A stretch of 64,000 nucleotides of DNA from NCBI GenBank assembly GCA_030533445.1, contig CM060080.1:9642217-9706216 (forward strand), read 5' to 3'. The position numbers and the translations under genes are program-made. Within the stretch, counting starts at the first letter, position 1; every line of letters begins with the position of its first letter. This DNA comes from Cyprinodon diabolis. Taxonomy: Eukaryota > Chordata > Actinopteri > Cyprinodontiformes > Cyprinodontidae. Of the stretch, positions 52,101 to 61,544 are shown in pieces. A model generated the notes under the pieces. That model searched no databases. It was not told the origin of the DNA and was given only the letters and a program-made list of their open reading frames with translations.

Positions 52101-55100
52101 GGATTCTCCCATGAAGCAAAAGCAATATTTAGGGAAATAATTTTTTGTATGTGTGAAGAATGTTAACTGTTTTTTATTGTTAGAATTGTATTATAAGTAT
52201 TTTAGAATTATATACAATACAGCTCCTTGGTGTAAACTAGAAAGGGCATTTTATTGAAAACCTCTTCATATAAGGAAAAGAGCCATACTTCGGAGAGACC
52301 CCACAATCATCCACCCACATAGCCACATTTGTTTTGCCTTGTGTTTGACCGCATCCTTAAAAGCCCCCCCGAGCCTCAAACAAACAAAGAACCACTAATA
52401 TCGTTCATTTATCTTTGTAAGAATCATCCAAGAAGTTTGTTCCGATAAGGCTAACAGCAATGCTTTCTTTCTTCTCATGATCCCATCCCTGTAGATAAAA
52501 GATGACACATCCATTCAGGCAAAGCTCAAAAGACCATGAGCTCACTCGCTTTGAGAGGTTTATTGGACTCAAAATAAAATGCTCCCCCATCATCAACGTT
52601 TGGGGAATATTTTCTCCCATCTGGTGTTTTCTTAGTCTCTTTGTTGTTTAAACGGATGCAAAACTTGAAGTTCTCTTCCTGCAGTGAGCTGTATAACATT
52701 TAGGAATCAATGCTTTTTAGGTTTTCAAAATCGGTATTAAACATTTGTGTAATGTCATAAAGGTTTGCACTTGTTGTCAGCAGAAGGCTCCTTTCTGATG
52801 TGACATTGCAGCAAAGTGTGAGGTCAGAACACTATGTGGTTCAGACATGTGGTTTACACAGCCTGCAATGAGGGGTGCTTTCATGCTTGTCCTCTATAGC
52901 TTGTATAAATATATATTACGTGACACGTTTATCTTAATCTGAGGTTCTAACCAGTAAACCTTTGTTCTTTGATAGAACCCTCTCACCTCTGTAATATGGA
53001 ACAGAGAGTATTATGATGAATATCCTGGATAATGCCCTTCCAACTATAGTGTGTTGATAACTTTTTTGATAAGGACAAAACAAATATAAGAACAAACAAA
53101 ACAATCTTTCCTGTAAGAGAAAAGTAGCAGCTCTTCGTCAGAAATGTGTAGCAGCAGGTGAAGGAGCGGTAATGCTCTACATCTCATTTAACAAGAGGAT
53201 ACTTCATCCATATGGAACTCTACCTGATATTTCAACGACTTAAAACCAGGGAGATCGGCCATTTCAGAAGCTTTGATACCCTTTATATGACGTGATACCC
53301 ACTGATTTTCATAAGTGGTAACTGGCTAATGGGGGGGCGTACCTGTAACTATGAGTTTTAGGTTTTTAAAGTTACAAAACAATTTTGCACATTTAATGTG
53401 TTTAAAGGCTGACACAGAGTCCAATTCAGTTTATTTATATAGCGCCAATTCATAACACATGTCATCTCAAGGCACTTTACTGAGACAATTCAACCAAATC
53501 ATAGTCAGATTGGCTCAAAATTCTCTATCGAAAGAAAACCAGTTGACTGCGTCGACTCATTGACTCTTCAGCAATCCCTCACACCAAGCATGCTTATAGC
53601 AACAGTGGAGAGGAAAAACTCCCTTTTAACAGGAAGAAATCTCCAGCAGAACCAGACTCAGTGTGAGCAGCCATCTGCTGAGGCTGACTGGGGTTCAAAA
53701 AGACAAAAGCAGACATAGAAAAAGAAGGCGAGATACAAAAGGCAACTGTAAACCAGCTCCACAGGCGACCCCGTCCAGGAAACACAGCCAGGCAGACAAG
53801 CTCAGAGCCAGCTCCCATGTCAGAGGATGAAGAGAGCACATCCAGCCAGTCACAGAAACACTTTGTCACCTAAATTCCTGCCTGCTGATACAATAGAAAA
53901 TGTAGTGTTATTGTTACTTTTATTACTTAGCTCTTTATTGAAATAAATAAGAGAGATGCGTTTGATCAAAATATTGGTGCAGATATGGTTTAAAATGAAC
54001 CCTTAAAGGAAGGTAATAGATTGAGATATTCACAAAAGCAACAGTATTACTTTTTAGCTGCTAAGAACGACGTGATTATATCACTACACCCTTAAAGGCG
54101 GATAAATTATGATCTAATGTTAACTTGGTCTACATTTACTTAGATAATAGTTTATATGCTTCTTATCTGGTCTATTTATAAAATTTTATAAAAGATAAGA
54201 TTACGTTTGTAATAATGATAATGATGCCTTTTAAATTGTGTTAATATTTAAATGCTAATTACCAACATACCTGCTTCTTATGGCTGACCAGACCTTGTCT
54301 TTAGGCACAAAAAGCATTAAAAACCTAACTTTTTTTTACCAAATAATTCCTTTGTATATTCATCCAAAACAAAAGGTTTGGAGTCAGCCTTCATTTAATC
54401 GGCTTTAACAATCTTCTTTCAGTTTTAGACGACAATTTCAGGTTCATTTTAGACAGAGGGCAACTATGACTCTTATTGTTTTTAATGATCGGTAATCCAA
54501 AGAGTTGGCTTTCATTTTAGTGCTTAACTCAACTGAAATTCTTCCCTTTGCATGTGTCTGTGTGCTTGACCTTTGACCCATTTCTTTTAACTAAAGAAAT
54601 ATAGAAAGTGATCCTTTTCTTATATCTAAGAGCTGTCTGGGATTTCTCTAAAAGATATTCCATGGACATGTGTAGAGTGATGGGAATTCAGTCTGAGGAA
54701 AGGGAAGACAGCTGCAGGTTAAGATTGTGAAATGTCTGTCATGACCTACCGAGACCCTAACAAGCAGGTGTTGACATATTTTCCCAACTAGACGTCGGCC
54801 TCAGGGAACCTTTCTTTGTGTTTGGTTTTAAATGACCTGAGCTGTCATGTTTAAATTTATGCTGTCAAGCAAAGAAAGAAAAGGTTCTCCAAGGTCACTT
54901 ATAATCAGAAAAGGGGAAGCAATAAAATTTATTGCATTGCATGTGCTATACGATGCACTGATGTGCTTCTATACTATTGTTAAGTTAAACCTAAGTTCAT
55001 CAAATGGTACATAAATATAAAGGAAACTCAACATCAAGGCATATAGATTTCCTCTGTGAACAACGGTCTCTACAATGACCAACCCTCTGGGTAAGGATGC

Positions 55101-58100
55101 TTTTGTGTAGAAACTGAGTCTACTCTGTTTCTGTCTCTTTCATATAAAGTAGAATAGTTTATATTGTAGTGTACGGGGGAGTTTTTGAAAGCAGCATTCC
55201 TGTGTGTACTTTTCTTTGGTTTAGATGGGACCTACCCGTACCAGCCGGTGAACAATACCTCCTTAACGACCGACTCTTAACAATCATAGACAGGTTTCAG
55301 GTATTACAGGAGACAATCCCCCCCTTAACGGCAACCCCCCCCCCCCTTTAACGACCGATCCTCAGAATTATAGACAGGTTTCAGATATTACAGGCTAACG
55401 ATGGAACCAAACGACCCATTCATAGGTTACCATTTGCATGTTTCCAAGCGATACAAGGCTTTGTCTATATAAGACTCAAACTCACTGCGGATCCAGACAT
55501 TTGAATTGAGAAAGCTTCCTGGAGAGGTGGCGAAACGTCTTCAAATCTTGGAAACCAAGTCCAGTGGATACTTTTTGAATTTTTACGGAATAGATGTCTG
55601 ATGTTTTTTTTCTGAGCTAAGAGGAGTAGAAAACACTGTTTACTTTCTGACGGAGCTGTCTTGTTTCTGTATTCCTCAGACCCCCATGAACCAGGCCTCT
55701 ACTCGTTCGCACTGTGTTTTCACCATACATCTCTGCAGGCGTGAACCGGGCTCAGCCACTTTGCGGCGATCCAAACTCCACCTTGTGGACCTAGCTGGAT
55801 CAGACCGAGTAAGCAAGACGGGCTTGGAAGGGCAGCTGCTCACCGAGGCCAAGTACATCAACCTGTCACTGCATTACTTGGAGCAGGTATACACATAGTT
55901 TATAGGTATACACATATTTATGCAATGTTTTATCCCTTTTTGTTAACCACTTTTTTTCAAGATTTTGGAAATATTTTTCTTGCACTGGTAAAGGAAATAA
56001 AGAGGTTTTCTGCAGAGTAAATATTGGATTATAAATGTCAAATTGTCTTTTAGTTGTTTACATTAGACAGACATCTGGTAACTGTCTGATAGCACCTTTG
56101 ATGCCATCAGTATTCCCTATGGTGTCTCTTTTCAGAAATCAAATCCTAAATACACCATAAATGCTCCTCATTTTAACCCATTAAGTCTTAAGGGCTGGTT
56201 ATACTCCTGCAGCAGTGTGTCGCAGTGAGCTTGTCGCAAGTATGTCGCAGACATTTTTGATTTATGCTCAATATGGAAGCATGGTCTGCGCTATGTTGTT
56301 CCACGTCACAATGCAAGAGGGACAATCACAAACTAGCTGTGGGTCTAGATACGGCTGAGGCGGTGAGGAAGAGAGGGCAAGTTTTTCTGACACCGGAGCG
56401 ACATGAAGGGAAAAAAGAGCGGGAATGAAGATGCAAAAAGGGTCCCAGCATTCTCACGCACCTCGATCTTCTAGCTGGTCCATCTTCACGACTCGTTTTC
56501 CGAAATGGCGGTCATAGAAACAAAACAAGTTGGTAAGGTACCAAACAGGAAATACGCATAGTGTAGAGCGGATGTAGATTTGACCAATCAGAGGCCTCCT
56601 GTCTGCGACGGGACGTCCCTGCGTTCACTCCGATACCTACACAGACGATCTAGTTTCAAAGTATAAATCCGCCTTTAGACTTAGACAACTTTAATTGTCA
56701 TTTTGTATACACAGGGTTTATACAAAACAAAATTTTGTTTTGTACACTTAAAATAATATTGCAACCACTTTTGGCATATATGTACTACCCTGCTATCATG
56801 AAACAATAGTGTTAAAGCTACAGTGTGTAGTTTTCAGCGACATCTAACGTTCAGACTGCAGACCGCAGCAACATGAACATCTCCCCCCCACCGCTTCTCC
56901 CCCCCAACAGTACGGCGAGCGTTACGGGACAAAACGTCTTCCATGACGTCCGCATCACCTACCTTCGCAAGTGATGAGGTTTGTTTAAATAGATAATTTT
57001 ACAGATAGTATTTCATTAGTCTGTGTGTTCGGTACCGTCTCAGTTCATCTCTCTCAACTTTACTTTCGAGTGTAATGGGCGATCTCGCAATCGCTAGTTT
57101 GTTGGCTCTGAGCTGCCGTAGCGCAAAGATGTCTGCCTCCATGGCTGTGAGACCCGCTCCTATGTAATTATAAATAACGAATTCTAAGGCAACGCAAATA
57201 TTAAGGTTAAGAGGCTGAGCTTGTAGATGATGATAAATAACATAGTTATGTATAATATATTACATTTCTGACTGTATATCCCTGTAATTATTACACACTG
57301 TAGCTTTAAAGTAACTAAATATGATTAAGAAAATGCCAAAAACAGTTGCATTATTTTTTCAATATACAGCTTTTCATGACATTTCCATTTCTTAAAGTGG
57401 AATGTCAATGGAATGTGTTGCTCTCTGAGGTTATGTATTAGATGCATTTAGAGATGTTACATAACTGCAAAACATAAAATTCATGTTTTCTGCAATTATT
57501 TCAAAAGCACTGTAAAATGTCTGCTTGCTAATTGTAAACATTAATTTTCTGTGTCCTATACATCTATTCTGTGGCTTCTTTCCTCAGGTGATTATAGCAT
57601 TATCAGAGAAGAATCGCTCCCACATTCCATACAGGAACTCCATGCTAACATCGGTGCTGAGGGACAGCCTTGGGGGAAACTGCATGACCACCATGATCGC
57701 CACTATGGCAGTCGACAAACAGAACCTTGATGTGAGTAACTGCATCCCATCATCCTTTTTGGACAAGGTAGTCTCTTAAACCATAAAGGGAAAAAAAGGA
57801 ACATGTAAGGTAAAAATGTAAAGAAAATGAAAATAATAATCTGTCTCTTGTTATTTTGAATCGTCTTATGTTGAAATATAAAAATACTTGTTCACTTGTA
57901 TTTACACAAAGTCTTAGGTTCAACAGAGCTCTGCTTTGAAAATGTTTGGTATGTGTATAAAAGTGTCCACAGAACATGGAGAGTACATTTTATTTTGATA
58001 TAACACCTCATATTATCTAAGCTTTAAAAGAGCATTTCACAAGTAAGTAAGTAAGCCACTGTCTAGTTCAGATTATTCAGCATGGAAAGTTTTGGAAATG

Positions 58101-58264
58101 GAGTGATTATTATCAAATCATTACATGAGTGTATTTATTTTCTCTTTTGTTGTTTAAAGGTGACTTTTTTTCCCCAGGAATCCATCTCTACATGCCGCTT
58201 TGCTCAGCGTGTGGCTCTCATCAAGAACAAAGCCGTATTGAACGAAGAGCTGGATCCTAACCTG
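34125..58264 (+). CDS. kif6: KIF6 kinesin motor gene, 5' part (9 coding exons, 3' end outside window)
   Basis: This is a kinesin-family microtubule motor. Coding exons are 34125-34184, 35698-35807, 39217-39291, 49065-49212, 49332-49441, 51502-51631, 55680-55886, 57588-57731 and 58178-58264. All introns are GT-AG and the exons join in frame to 357 codons without a stop. Seen in the product: a start [10 protein letters not shown]-loop GQTGSGKT (95-102), [10 protein letters not shown] (140-149), switch I NQASTRSH (215-222), switch II DLAGSD (248-253), and HIPYRNS/SLGGN (292-311). The family assignment rests on KIF6-specific stretches such as [13 protein letters not shown] and NLSLHYLEQ, which differ from conventional kinesins. 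KIF6 is known from mouse, human and zebrafish work as a cilium-linked kinesin needed for ependymal cilia and a straight spine. The coiled-coil and tail portion (about 55% of the human length) is not here; no further exon was found up to 64000. Oddity: Asp replaces the conserved switch II Glu at residue 253. Confidence 0.95.
34185..35697 (+). other. KIF6 intron 1
   Basis: 1513 bases, gtaagt...ccctcag. No repeat or further gene recognised. Confidence 0.85.
35698..35807 (+). CDS. kif6: KIF6 coding exon 2
   Basis: Encodes residues 21-57. It contains [13 protein letters not shown] (39-51) and YKF, the KIF6-type segment before the FQ(K/R)(I/V)FD strand. The acceptor is ccctcag and the donor is AG|gtattt. 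It leaves two bases of codon 57 (AG), completed by the first G of exon 3 to give Arg. Confidence 0.93.
35808..39216 (+). other. KIF6 intron 2
   Basis: 3409 bases. Holds a SINE-like scrap (36290-36360), a candidate DNA element at about 37115-37990, and a short segment at 38180-38215 with CCACTGGACTTTG of repeat family D. Confidence 0.85.
37115..37990. repeat. Candidate DNA-transposon derivative in intron 2
   Basis: The left end CTACGTTCACACCGCAAGCTGCAAGAGCAGC and the reverse complement of the right end (GCTGCAAGCGATGGAGGCAGCAG) share GCTGCAAG- and GCAGC-rich text. The interior is rich in GATGCTCC/TGATGC modules. The 'GTTCACACCGC' start is common in fish DNA elements. Ends and target duplication are not resolved. 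Confidence 0.35.
39217..39291 (+). CDS. kif6: KIF6 coding exon 3
   Basis: Encodes residues 57-82, [21 protein letters not shown], the kinesin strand and helix alpha-1 segment (F-x-x-V-F-D ... Q-x-x-I/V-F). The acceptor is gctctccag and the donor is AG|gtaagt. Codon 82 is split, AG then T, giving Ser. Confidence 0.93.
39471..39494 (+). repeat. 24-base poly-G run
   Basis: An uninterrupted run of 24 G on the coding strand of the KIF6 intron 3 start (180 bases after the donor). It can form a G-quadruplex and its length is prone to sequencing error. Confidence 0.95.
40340..42060. repeat. Interspersed repeat interrupted by solo LTR 3
   Basis: Left part (40340-40500): GAGGCTTCGAGGCGTGTGTTG, CTTCATTTGGGGGAGGGGCC, AACTCTGAAGCATCG. 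Right part (41960-42060): GCACTCCACCAGTAGGCGG, CATGAAGCTTCATGAACA, AAGCCCAAACGGTTCAATGC. I recall both as parts of one fish repeat. They flank the LTR, which suggests insertion into an older copy. The joining is inferred. Confidence 0.4.
40623..41396 (-). mobile_element. Solo LTR 3
   Basis: On + it starts TGTCATAAACAGG and ends GCTCATGACA. The 6-base ends TGTCAT/ATGACA are exact inverted repeats. It is flanked by a perfect 5-bp duplication CAATC (40618-40622 and 41397-41401). The minus-strand reading has TATATATA at about 110 bases in, as an LTR promoter would. It carries the same GGTTTTACAGTTCAGTCC module as the partial LTR at 22300. Confidence 0.88.
43161..43316 (-). pseudogene. hAT transposase C-terminal fragment
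   Basis: The minus strand reads in frame from about 43316 to a stop at 43161. It shows the hAT dimerisation-domain end: a S-E-x-x-F-x-x-A-G-H core followed by K-R, then L-x-x-E and L-L-F. Upstream the frame has no recognisable N-terminal or catalytic part, so this is a broken transposase remnant inside KIF6 intron 3. Confidence 0.6.
45385..45597. mobile_element. Near-palindromic hAT MITE with perfect 8-bp duplication
   Basis: The left half reads TGTCAAACTGGTTCCAGAAA..., and the right half is its reverse complement over about 95 bases each, with a short spacer at about 45482-45502. The ends are CACAAGTGTCAAAC and (reversed) CAGGGATGTCAAAC, the hAT form CAGGG-TGTCAAAC with decay on the left. 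Flanks are CACTAAGG at 45377-45384 and 45598-45605, identical 8-bp target duplications. Confidence 0.88.
46620..46880. repeat. Possible Tc1-like transposase scrap
   Basis: CCCTGTATTCAGCTTAATCTGTTCTCCCATC, CTGCTGACAACAAATCCATC and AGATGTTGTGGTCAGGATGATGAGCTGTG match the order of a common fish Tc1-like antisense transposase pattern, heavily degraded. Confidence 0.3.
48636..48919. mobile_element. MITE with CACTGCAA ends
   Basis: Starts CACTGCAACAAATCT and ends TTTTTTTGCAGTG, inverted ends of the CACTGCAAAAA type seen in fish. Subterminal text AATAAGTG/ CACTTATT and TGCCAATGGAATAAG/ CCATTGGCA is also inverted. No clear target duplication (best 5 of 8 bases). Confidence 0.55.
49065..49212 (+). 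CDS. kif6: KIF6 coding exon 4 (P-loop)
   Basis: Encodes residues 82-131 including [20 protein letters not shown]. The Walker A GQTGSGKT (95-102) binds the ATP phosphates and is intact. It is followed by [21 protein letters not shown], typical of KIF6 and KIF9. The acceptor is ctgtgcag and the donor is CAG|gtcaga, phase 0. Confidence 0.95.
49332..49441 (+). CDS. kif6: KIF6 coding exon 5
   Basis: Encodes residues 132-168, with [10 protein letters not shown] (140-149), the conserved kinesin SYLEIYNE strand, then [18 protein letters not shown]. It is separated from exon 4 by only 119 bases (49213-49331). The acceptor is ttcttcacag and the donor is CC|gtcagt. Confidence 0.95.
49442..51501 (+). 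other. KIF6 intron 5
   Basis: 2060 bases. A Tc1-like end fragment CAGTGCCTTACAAAAGAATTATAGCC lies at 50828-50890. Otherwise nothing recognised. Confidence 0.8.
51502..51631 (+). CDS. kif6: KIF6 coding exon 6
   Basis: Encodes residues 168-211: [20 protein letters not shown], then [19 protein letters not shown]. The G-x-x-N-R motif (GDTNR, 203-207) precedes switch I in all kinesins. The acceptor is ttttgtcag and the donor is GAA|gtaaga, phase 0. Confidence 0.95.
53421..53860 (-). repeat. Dispersed repeat family A, copy 5
   Basis: Starts CAATTCAGTTTATTTATATAGCGCC and runs through CTCCCTTTTAACAGG, CAGTGTGAGCAGCCATCTGC, ACCCCGTCCAGGAAACAC. It is inverted relative to copies 1-3. Confidence 0.8.
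55250..55590 (+). repeat. Dispersed repeat family D, copy 2, with an internal tandem duplication
   Basis: Carries CTTAACGACCGA, CATAGACAGGTTTCAG, CATTTGCATGTTTCCAAGCG, AAGGCTTTGTCTATATAAGAC, GGTGGCGAAACGTCTTCAAA, CCAAGTCCAGTGGATAC. The segment TTAACGACCGA...TATTACAGG occurs twice (about 55262-55309 and 55348-55395), separated by a 13-C run. The 30-kb copy has one such unit. Confidence 0.7.
55680..55886 (+). CDS. kif6: KIF6 coding exon 7 (switch I and switch II)
   Basis: Encodes residues 212-280. Switch I is NQASTRSH (215-222), with Thr where most kinesins have Ser (SSRSH). Switch II is [11 protein letters not shown] (244-254). Residue 253 is Asp (codon GAC, 55803-55805), where kinesins have Glu in DLAGSE. 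Then comes [17 protein letters not shown], part of the microtubule-binding helix alpha-4 in its KIF6 form. The acceptor is attcctcag and the donor is CAG|gtatac, phase 0. Confidence 0.94.
56191..56674. mobile_element. PIF/Harbinger-like MITE, copy 2
   Basis: Starts AGGGCTGGTTATAC and ends GTATAAATCCGCCT, flanked by TTA on both sides (56188-56190 and 56675-56677), the 3-bp duplication of Harbinger elements. It is collinear with the copy at 14197-14697. Same orientation as that copy. Confidence 0.72.
56816..57305. mobile_element. TTAA-flanked MITE (piggyBac/Kolobok-like target)
   Basis: The 14-base ends AGCTACAGTGTGTA and TACACACTGTAGCT (right end reads TTACACACTGTAGCT) are exact inverted repeats, flanked by TTAA at 56812-56815 and 57306-57309. 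TTAA targets are used by piggyBac and Kolobok elements. No transposase is present, so it is non-autonomous. Confidence 0.82.
57588..57731 (+). CDS. kif6: KIF6 coding exon 8
   Basis: Encodes residues 281-328: [44 protein letters not shown] and the DSLGGN loop correspond to the microtubule-binding L12/alpha-5 region and the following core strand of kinesins. The acceptor is ttcctcag and the donor is GAT|gtgagt, phase 0. Confidence 0.95.
57732..58177 (+). other. KIF6 intron 8
   Basis: 446 bases, no repeat recognised. Confidence 0.85.
58178..58264 (+). CDS. kif6: KIF6 coding exon 9 (end of motor domain)
   Basis: Encodes residues 329-357: [31 protein letters not shown]-x-RFA-x-R is the last conserved motor helix (alpha-6) and the residues after it lead into the neck. 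The acceptor is ttttccccag and the donor is CTG|gtgaga. The coding sequence is open at this donor; the next exon lies beyond 64000. Confidence 0.94.
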
Positions 58265-58629
58265 GTGAGACTGTCAAAAACTGTTTGCACTTGGATAATT
58301 ACAAACATAGCCAGCATTTACAGTCACAGAATAACGATTACGGTAGTCTTTAATAAATACTATAACCCTGAGATCCACTCTGTTACAAAACCAAGACCTT
58401 ATTTTATTAGTTGCTAACCTTAGACACTCCCTGTTAGAAGCAGTTTTCATATCTTACAGACACCAACATCCATCAATCTCATGGTGTTTAGACAGCTAAC
58501 ACTTCCTGTTAGTGTTTTCCTCTTGACCTTATTTACTTTTCGTAAATCCCTGTTGAATTCGTAAGGAAGTTGTATTTAAATGTCAAATCATTCTGACTTA
58601 AACATGGATATAAATGTACTCTTTAATTT

Positions 58630-59055
58630 CAATTCAATTCTATTTCAATTCAGTTTATTTATATAGCGCCAAATTCACAACACATGTCATCTCAAAGCAC
58701 TTTACAGTTCAACCAGATCATACAGTCAAATTGATACAAAGTTTTCTATCTAAGGAAAACCAGTTGATTGCATTGACTCATTGACTCAAATACAATCCCT
58801 CACACTAAGCATGCTTGTAGCGACAGTAGAGAGGAAAAACTCCCTTTTAACAGGAAGAAACCTCCAGCAGAACCAGGCTCAGTGTGAGCAGCCATCTGCT
58901 GAGGCCGACTGGGGTTCAAGGAGACAGAAGCAGAGACACAAAAAGCAGCTGTAAAAAGCAGCCCCGTCCAGGAAACACACAGCCAGGCAGACGAGCCCCG
59001 AGCCAGCTCCAATGCCAGAGGACGAAGAGAGCACATCCACTCAGTTACGGTCAAA
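58630..59055 (-). repeat. Dispersed repeat family A, copy 6
   Basis: Starts CAATTCAGTTTATTTATATAGCGCC and ends near GAAGAGAGCACATCCA; internal modules as in copies 4 and 5. Confidence 0.8.
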
Positions 59056-59300
59056 ATATCAGACCATATTGTCCCAAAATTTAGAAAATATCTATTTTTA
59101 AAATATCCTGTCCTAAAATCTGTGTTTTTCCCCCCGTTATCTTATGAAGGCCAGTTACTTATACGTCAGCCTGAACACCTAAATTCGGCCAATCATATAT
59201 CAATGGTCACCAGTCAATCAAATTTTTTCGGCCATAGCATTTTGATTCATATGTCGCAGCTAATATACGCAACAGTTGAAATCAGAATCATTTACTTTAC

Positions 59301-59530
59301 CATTGAGTTCCGTCCCAGTGTTCACAGGAATGGACGTCTGTGTCTTCAGCAGGCGTAGAGCTAACAGAACTGGCAGCGTTACGAGGCAAGGGCTCAAATA
59401 TGTACGGCTGTAAGCCTTCTATACCAAACCAAGCTTCTGCTGCCCTGGCGTCCTCTTCCAAAACAACTTCGTCCCCGCTTTCCTCCTCTAAATAAAAATC
59501 TATGACGGAGGAGACTCATCGACGACCTCT
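59301..59530 (-). pseudogene. Fragment resembling the first exon of a fish P2X7-like repeat gene
   Basis: The minus-strand frame reads an acidic stretch EEESGDEVV, then GLQPYIFEP (motif I/L-Q-P-Y-x-F-E-P) and a Ser-rich tail, and closes at a gtaaag donor-like site (exon end at 59301). A leader of this form precedes the Cys/Trp-rich 'P2X7 intracellular domain-like' genes repeated in fish genomes. The frame meets a stop upstream and no second exon with the expected W-C-x-C-G-x-C motif was found, so it is a broken copy at best. Homology is from memory of the motif. Confidence 0.33.
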
Positions 59531-61544
59531 GACACAAAACTCTCCTTCTCTTGCATGTTTCAGCTGTCCGTAGCGTTCCTTGACAGTGTTGTTGCTAAGT
59601 GCTACTTGGCCCCATGGAATTTCCCATTGGGAACCTACTAGCACTAAGTTGTCAACTGGTTAGCAAGATGCTTCCGACAAACCGGCCACAATCAAACTTG
59701 CTTGCAAACCTTCCGCCACAACAATCCTGCTCCCTTGATGAGCGTCCAATAACATTCACTTTATTCACTCGTGTAAAGACGGGCGCCAGAATTCGGAAAT
59801 GCAATGGTTGGAACAGCTGCTTCCCTACGAGTTTAAGCATATTCATGCAAAAACCTAAGAAATGTAGAAATAGAATTGAACATGCATATTTCTTGTTTTG
59901 GATTTACCGTACATCCTTAAAAACATCCCCTGGATTTTAGTGCCAACTTGTATATGCCTATAATTGTAAATTATCAATTACTGTACATTTATGTGGATAG
60001 ATATGGATAAATAGCATTAAACTTTCCCTACTCCACTGTATCCGCATAATTAACATCATCCCAACATCTGAAAGCAATCCATCCATTTCTTGTTTTTCAA
60101 AGGTCCAATATATAAAGCTTAAGTACGCCTCAGGTTCTTACTGAGCTTTGTATTTGTATTGGAACAGTGGCTTATAATATAAATAAATATGTAGAAAATG
60201 CATTTATAAAGTGCAGTTTTTGTCATTCTGACTATAATTGACCTCCTTTATCCTGTGAGAAGTGAATTATAACCCCTGGTGTGGTGTAGCTGAAAGTTGA
60301 CTCGCTGTTGCTAAACCCAGCTAAAGGGGATAGATTTTGGGTTTTCACAGCTATTTCCAAGTCAGCTGCTTCCACCCAGATCGGCCTCAGAACCAACTGC
60401 TACTGTATTACTGTTACCAAGATTTGGCTGTCCACTTGCAAACCCTTCAGAGGTATTTTTAAGAGAGTCTGCGGCTGCTGGCCCCAGTAATTGTGACAGC
60501 GCCTGGCTGCTCCCATCTAGGTCTGACAGAGTTACTTCAGGAAAGCTCAAACTCCTTCCTCTGTTTATGGATTTATCATGTCTTTTGCATTTTCTCCTCT
60601 GATGCTGCCTAACTGAGAGGAACAAAGCATTACCTGGGGTGGGAGTTTATAACTTATAGCAATGTCATTTAGGTTCAGGATGACACTTTACCCTGCTGGA
60701 CTGACAGTTCCTTTTTGGACTTACTCAAATGGTAGCTCATTTGAAAGCTGCAGTTTTCACATCACTATTACATTTGCCACATTGCCTAAGTGGTGCTGTG
60801 CTGCAGCCAGAGGGATGCTTAATGGATTTCTGAACAGCAGGAAACTGGCCAGACCAGACAAAATATTTAACAAGTCTCTCAAGGAACTGGGAAAAATGAG
60901 GTGTTGAAAGTGACCTGTGCTTATAATGAAGTCTGCCTCAGTGACCGGACCATATTAGGGTGTTATTTTCTCCCAGGTCAGCTATAGACCAGAACAATAC
61001 TGGTTTGTGCTCCTCGGTGGAGATTTACTGTAAATATTGGAGCTTCTAAGATTCCTCTTCCTCAACTTACTGTTGCATTTATGTTGTGTACCTTAGTCAA
61101 AGAAGGCTCCATTTAGCAGATACCTGTGAGTTGAATTTTCACAAAGCAGGTAAAACTGTCTCTAGTCCTCCTCATATATTTAAAGAAAGTTTGTTCAAGT
61201 GTTTCAACTGTTAAATCCATAGAGTAAAGCCTATGTGTTTATTATTTATTTGAGGATTAATATTTTCTTTATGTATATGTAGTAGTGGGAAACAGTGCCT
61301 CCTTTCCCCTCATAAAAAAGAGATTCCTGTTATAGCATCATGTTTAGGAGTGGGATGCTGTATACATGCACTTAAAGTAAAACCTGTGGTTAAACTGCAA
61401 TGCTTACAGTTTACTGTGGGTGGTTTTCATTTACTTTGGAGGAGGTATAATTTAAAGTAGGCACTATGTTAATGTTTCAACCTTAATTGGGTAACCTGGG
61501 AGTTAAAATTTAGATGACAGCAGTACTGTACTGTAAATTTGAAC

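Larger units (their letters stand above)
51632..55679 (+). other. KIF6 intron 6
   Basis: 4048 bases, holding repeat family A copy 5 and repeat family D copy 2. No gene recognised in the rest. Confidence 0.85.
55887..57587 (+). other. KIF6 intron 7
   Basis: 1701 bases with two MITEs, so about 57% of the intron is transposon-derived. Confidence 0.85.

Noticed and set aside
60362..60625. An 87-codon minus-strand frame rich in Ser, Gly and Leu
   Set aside because: Looked protein-like at first, but no family, start context or neighbouring exon supports it.
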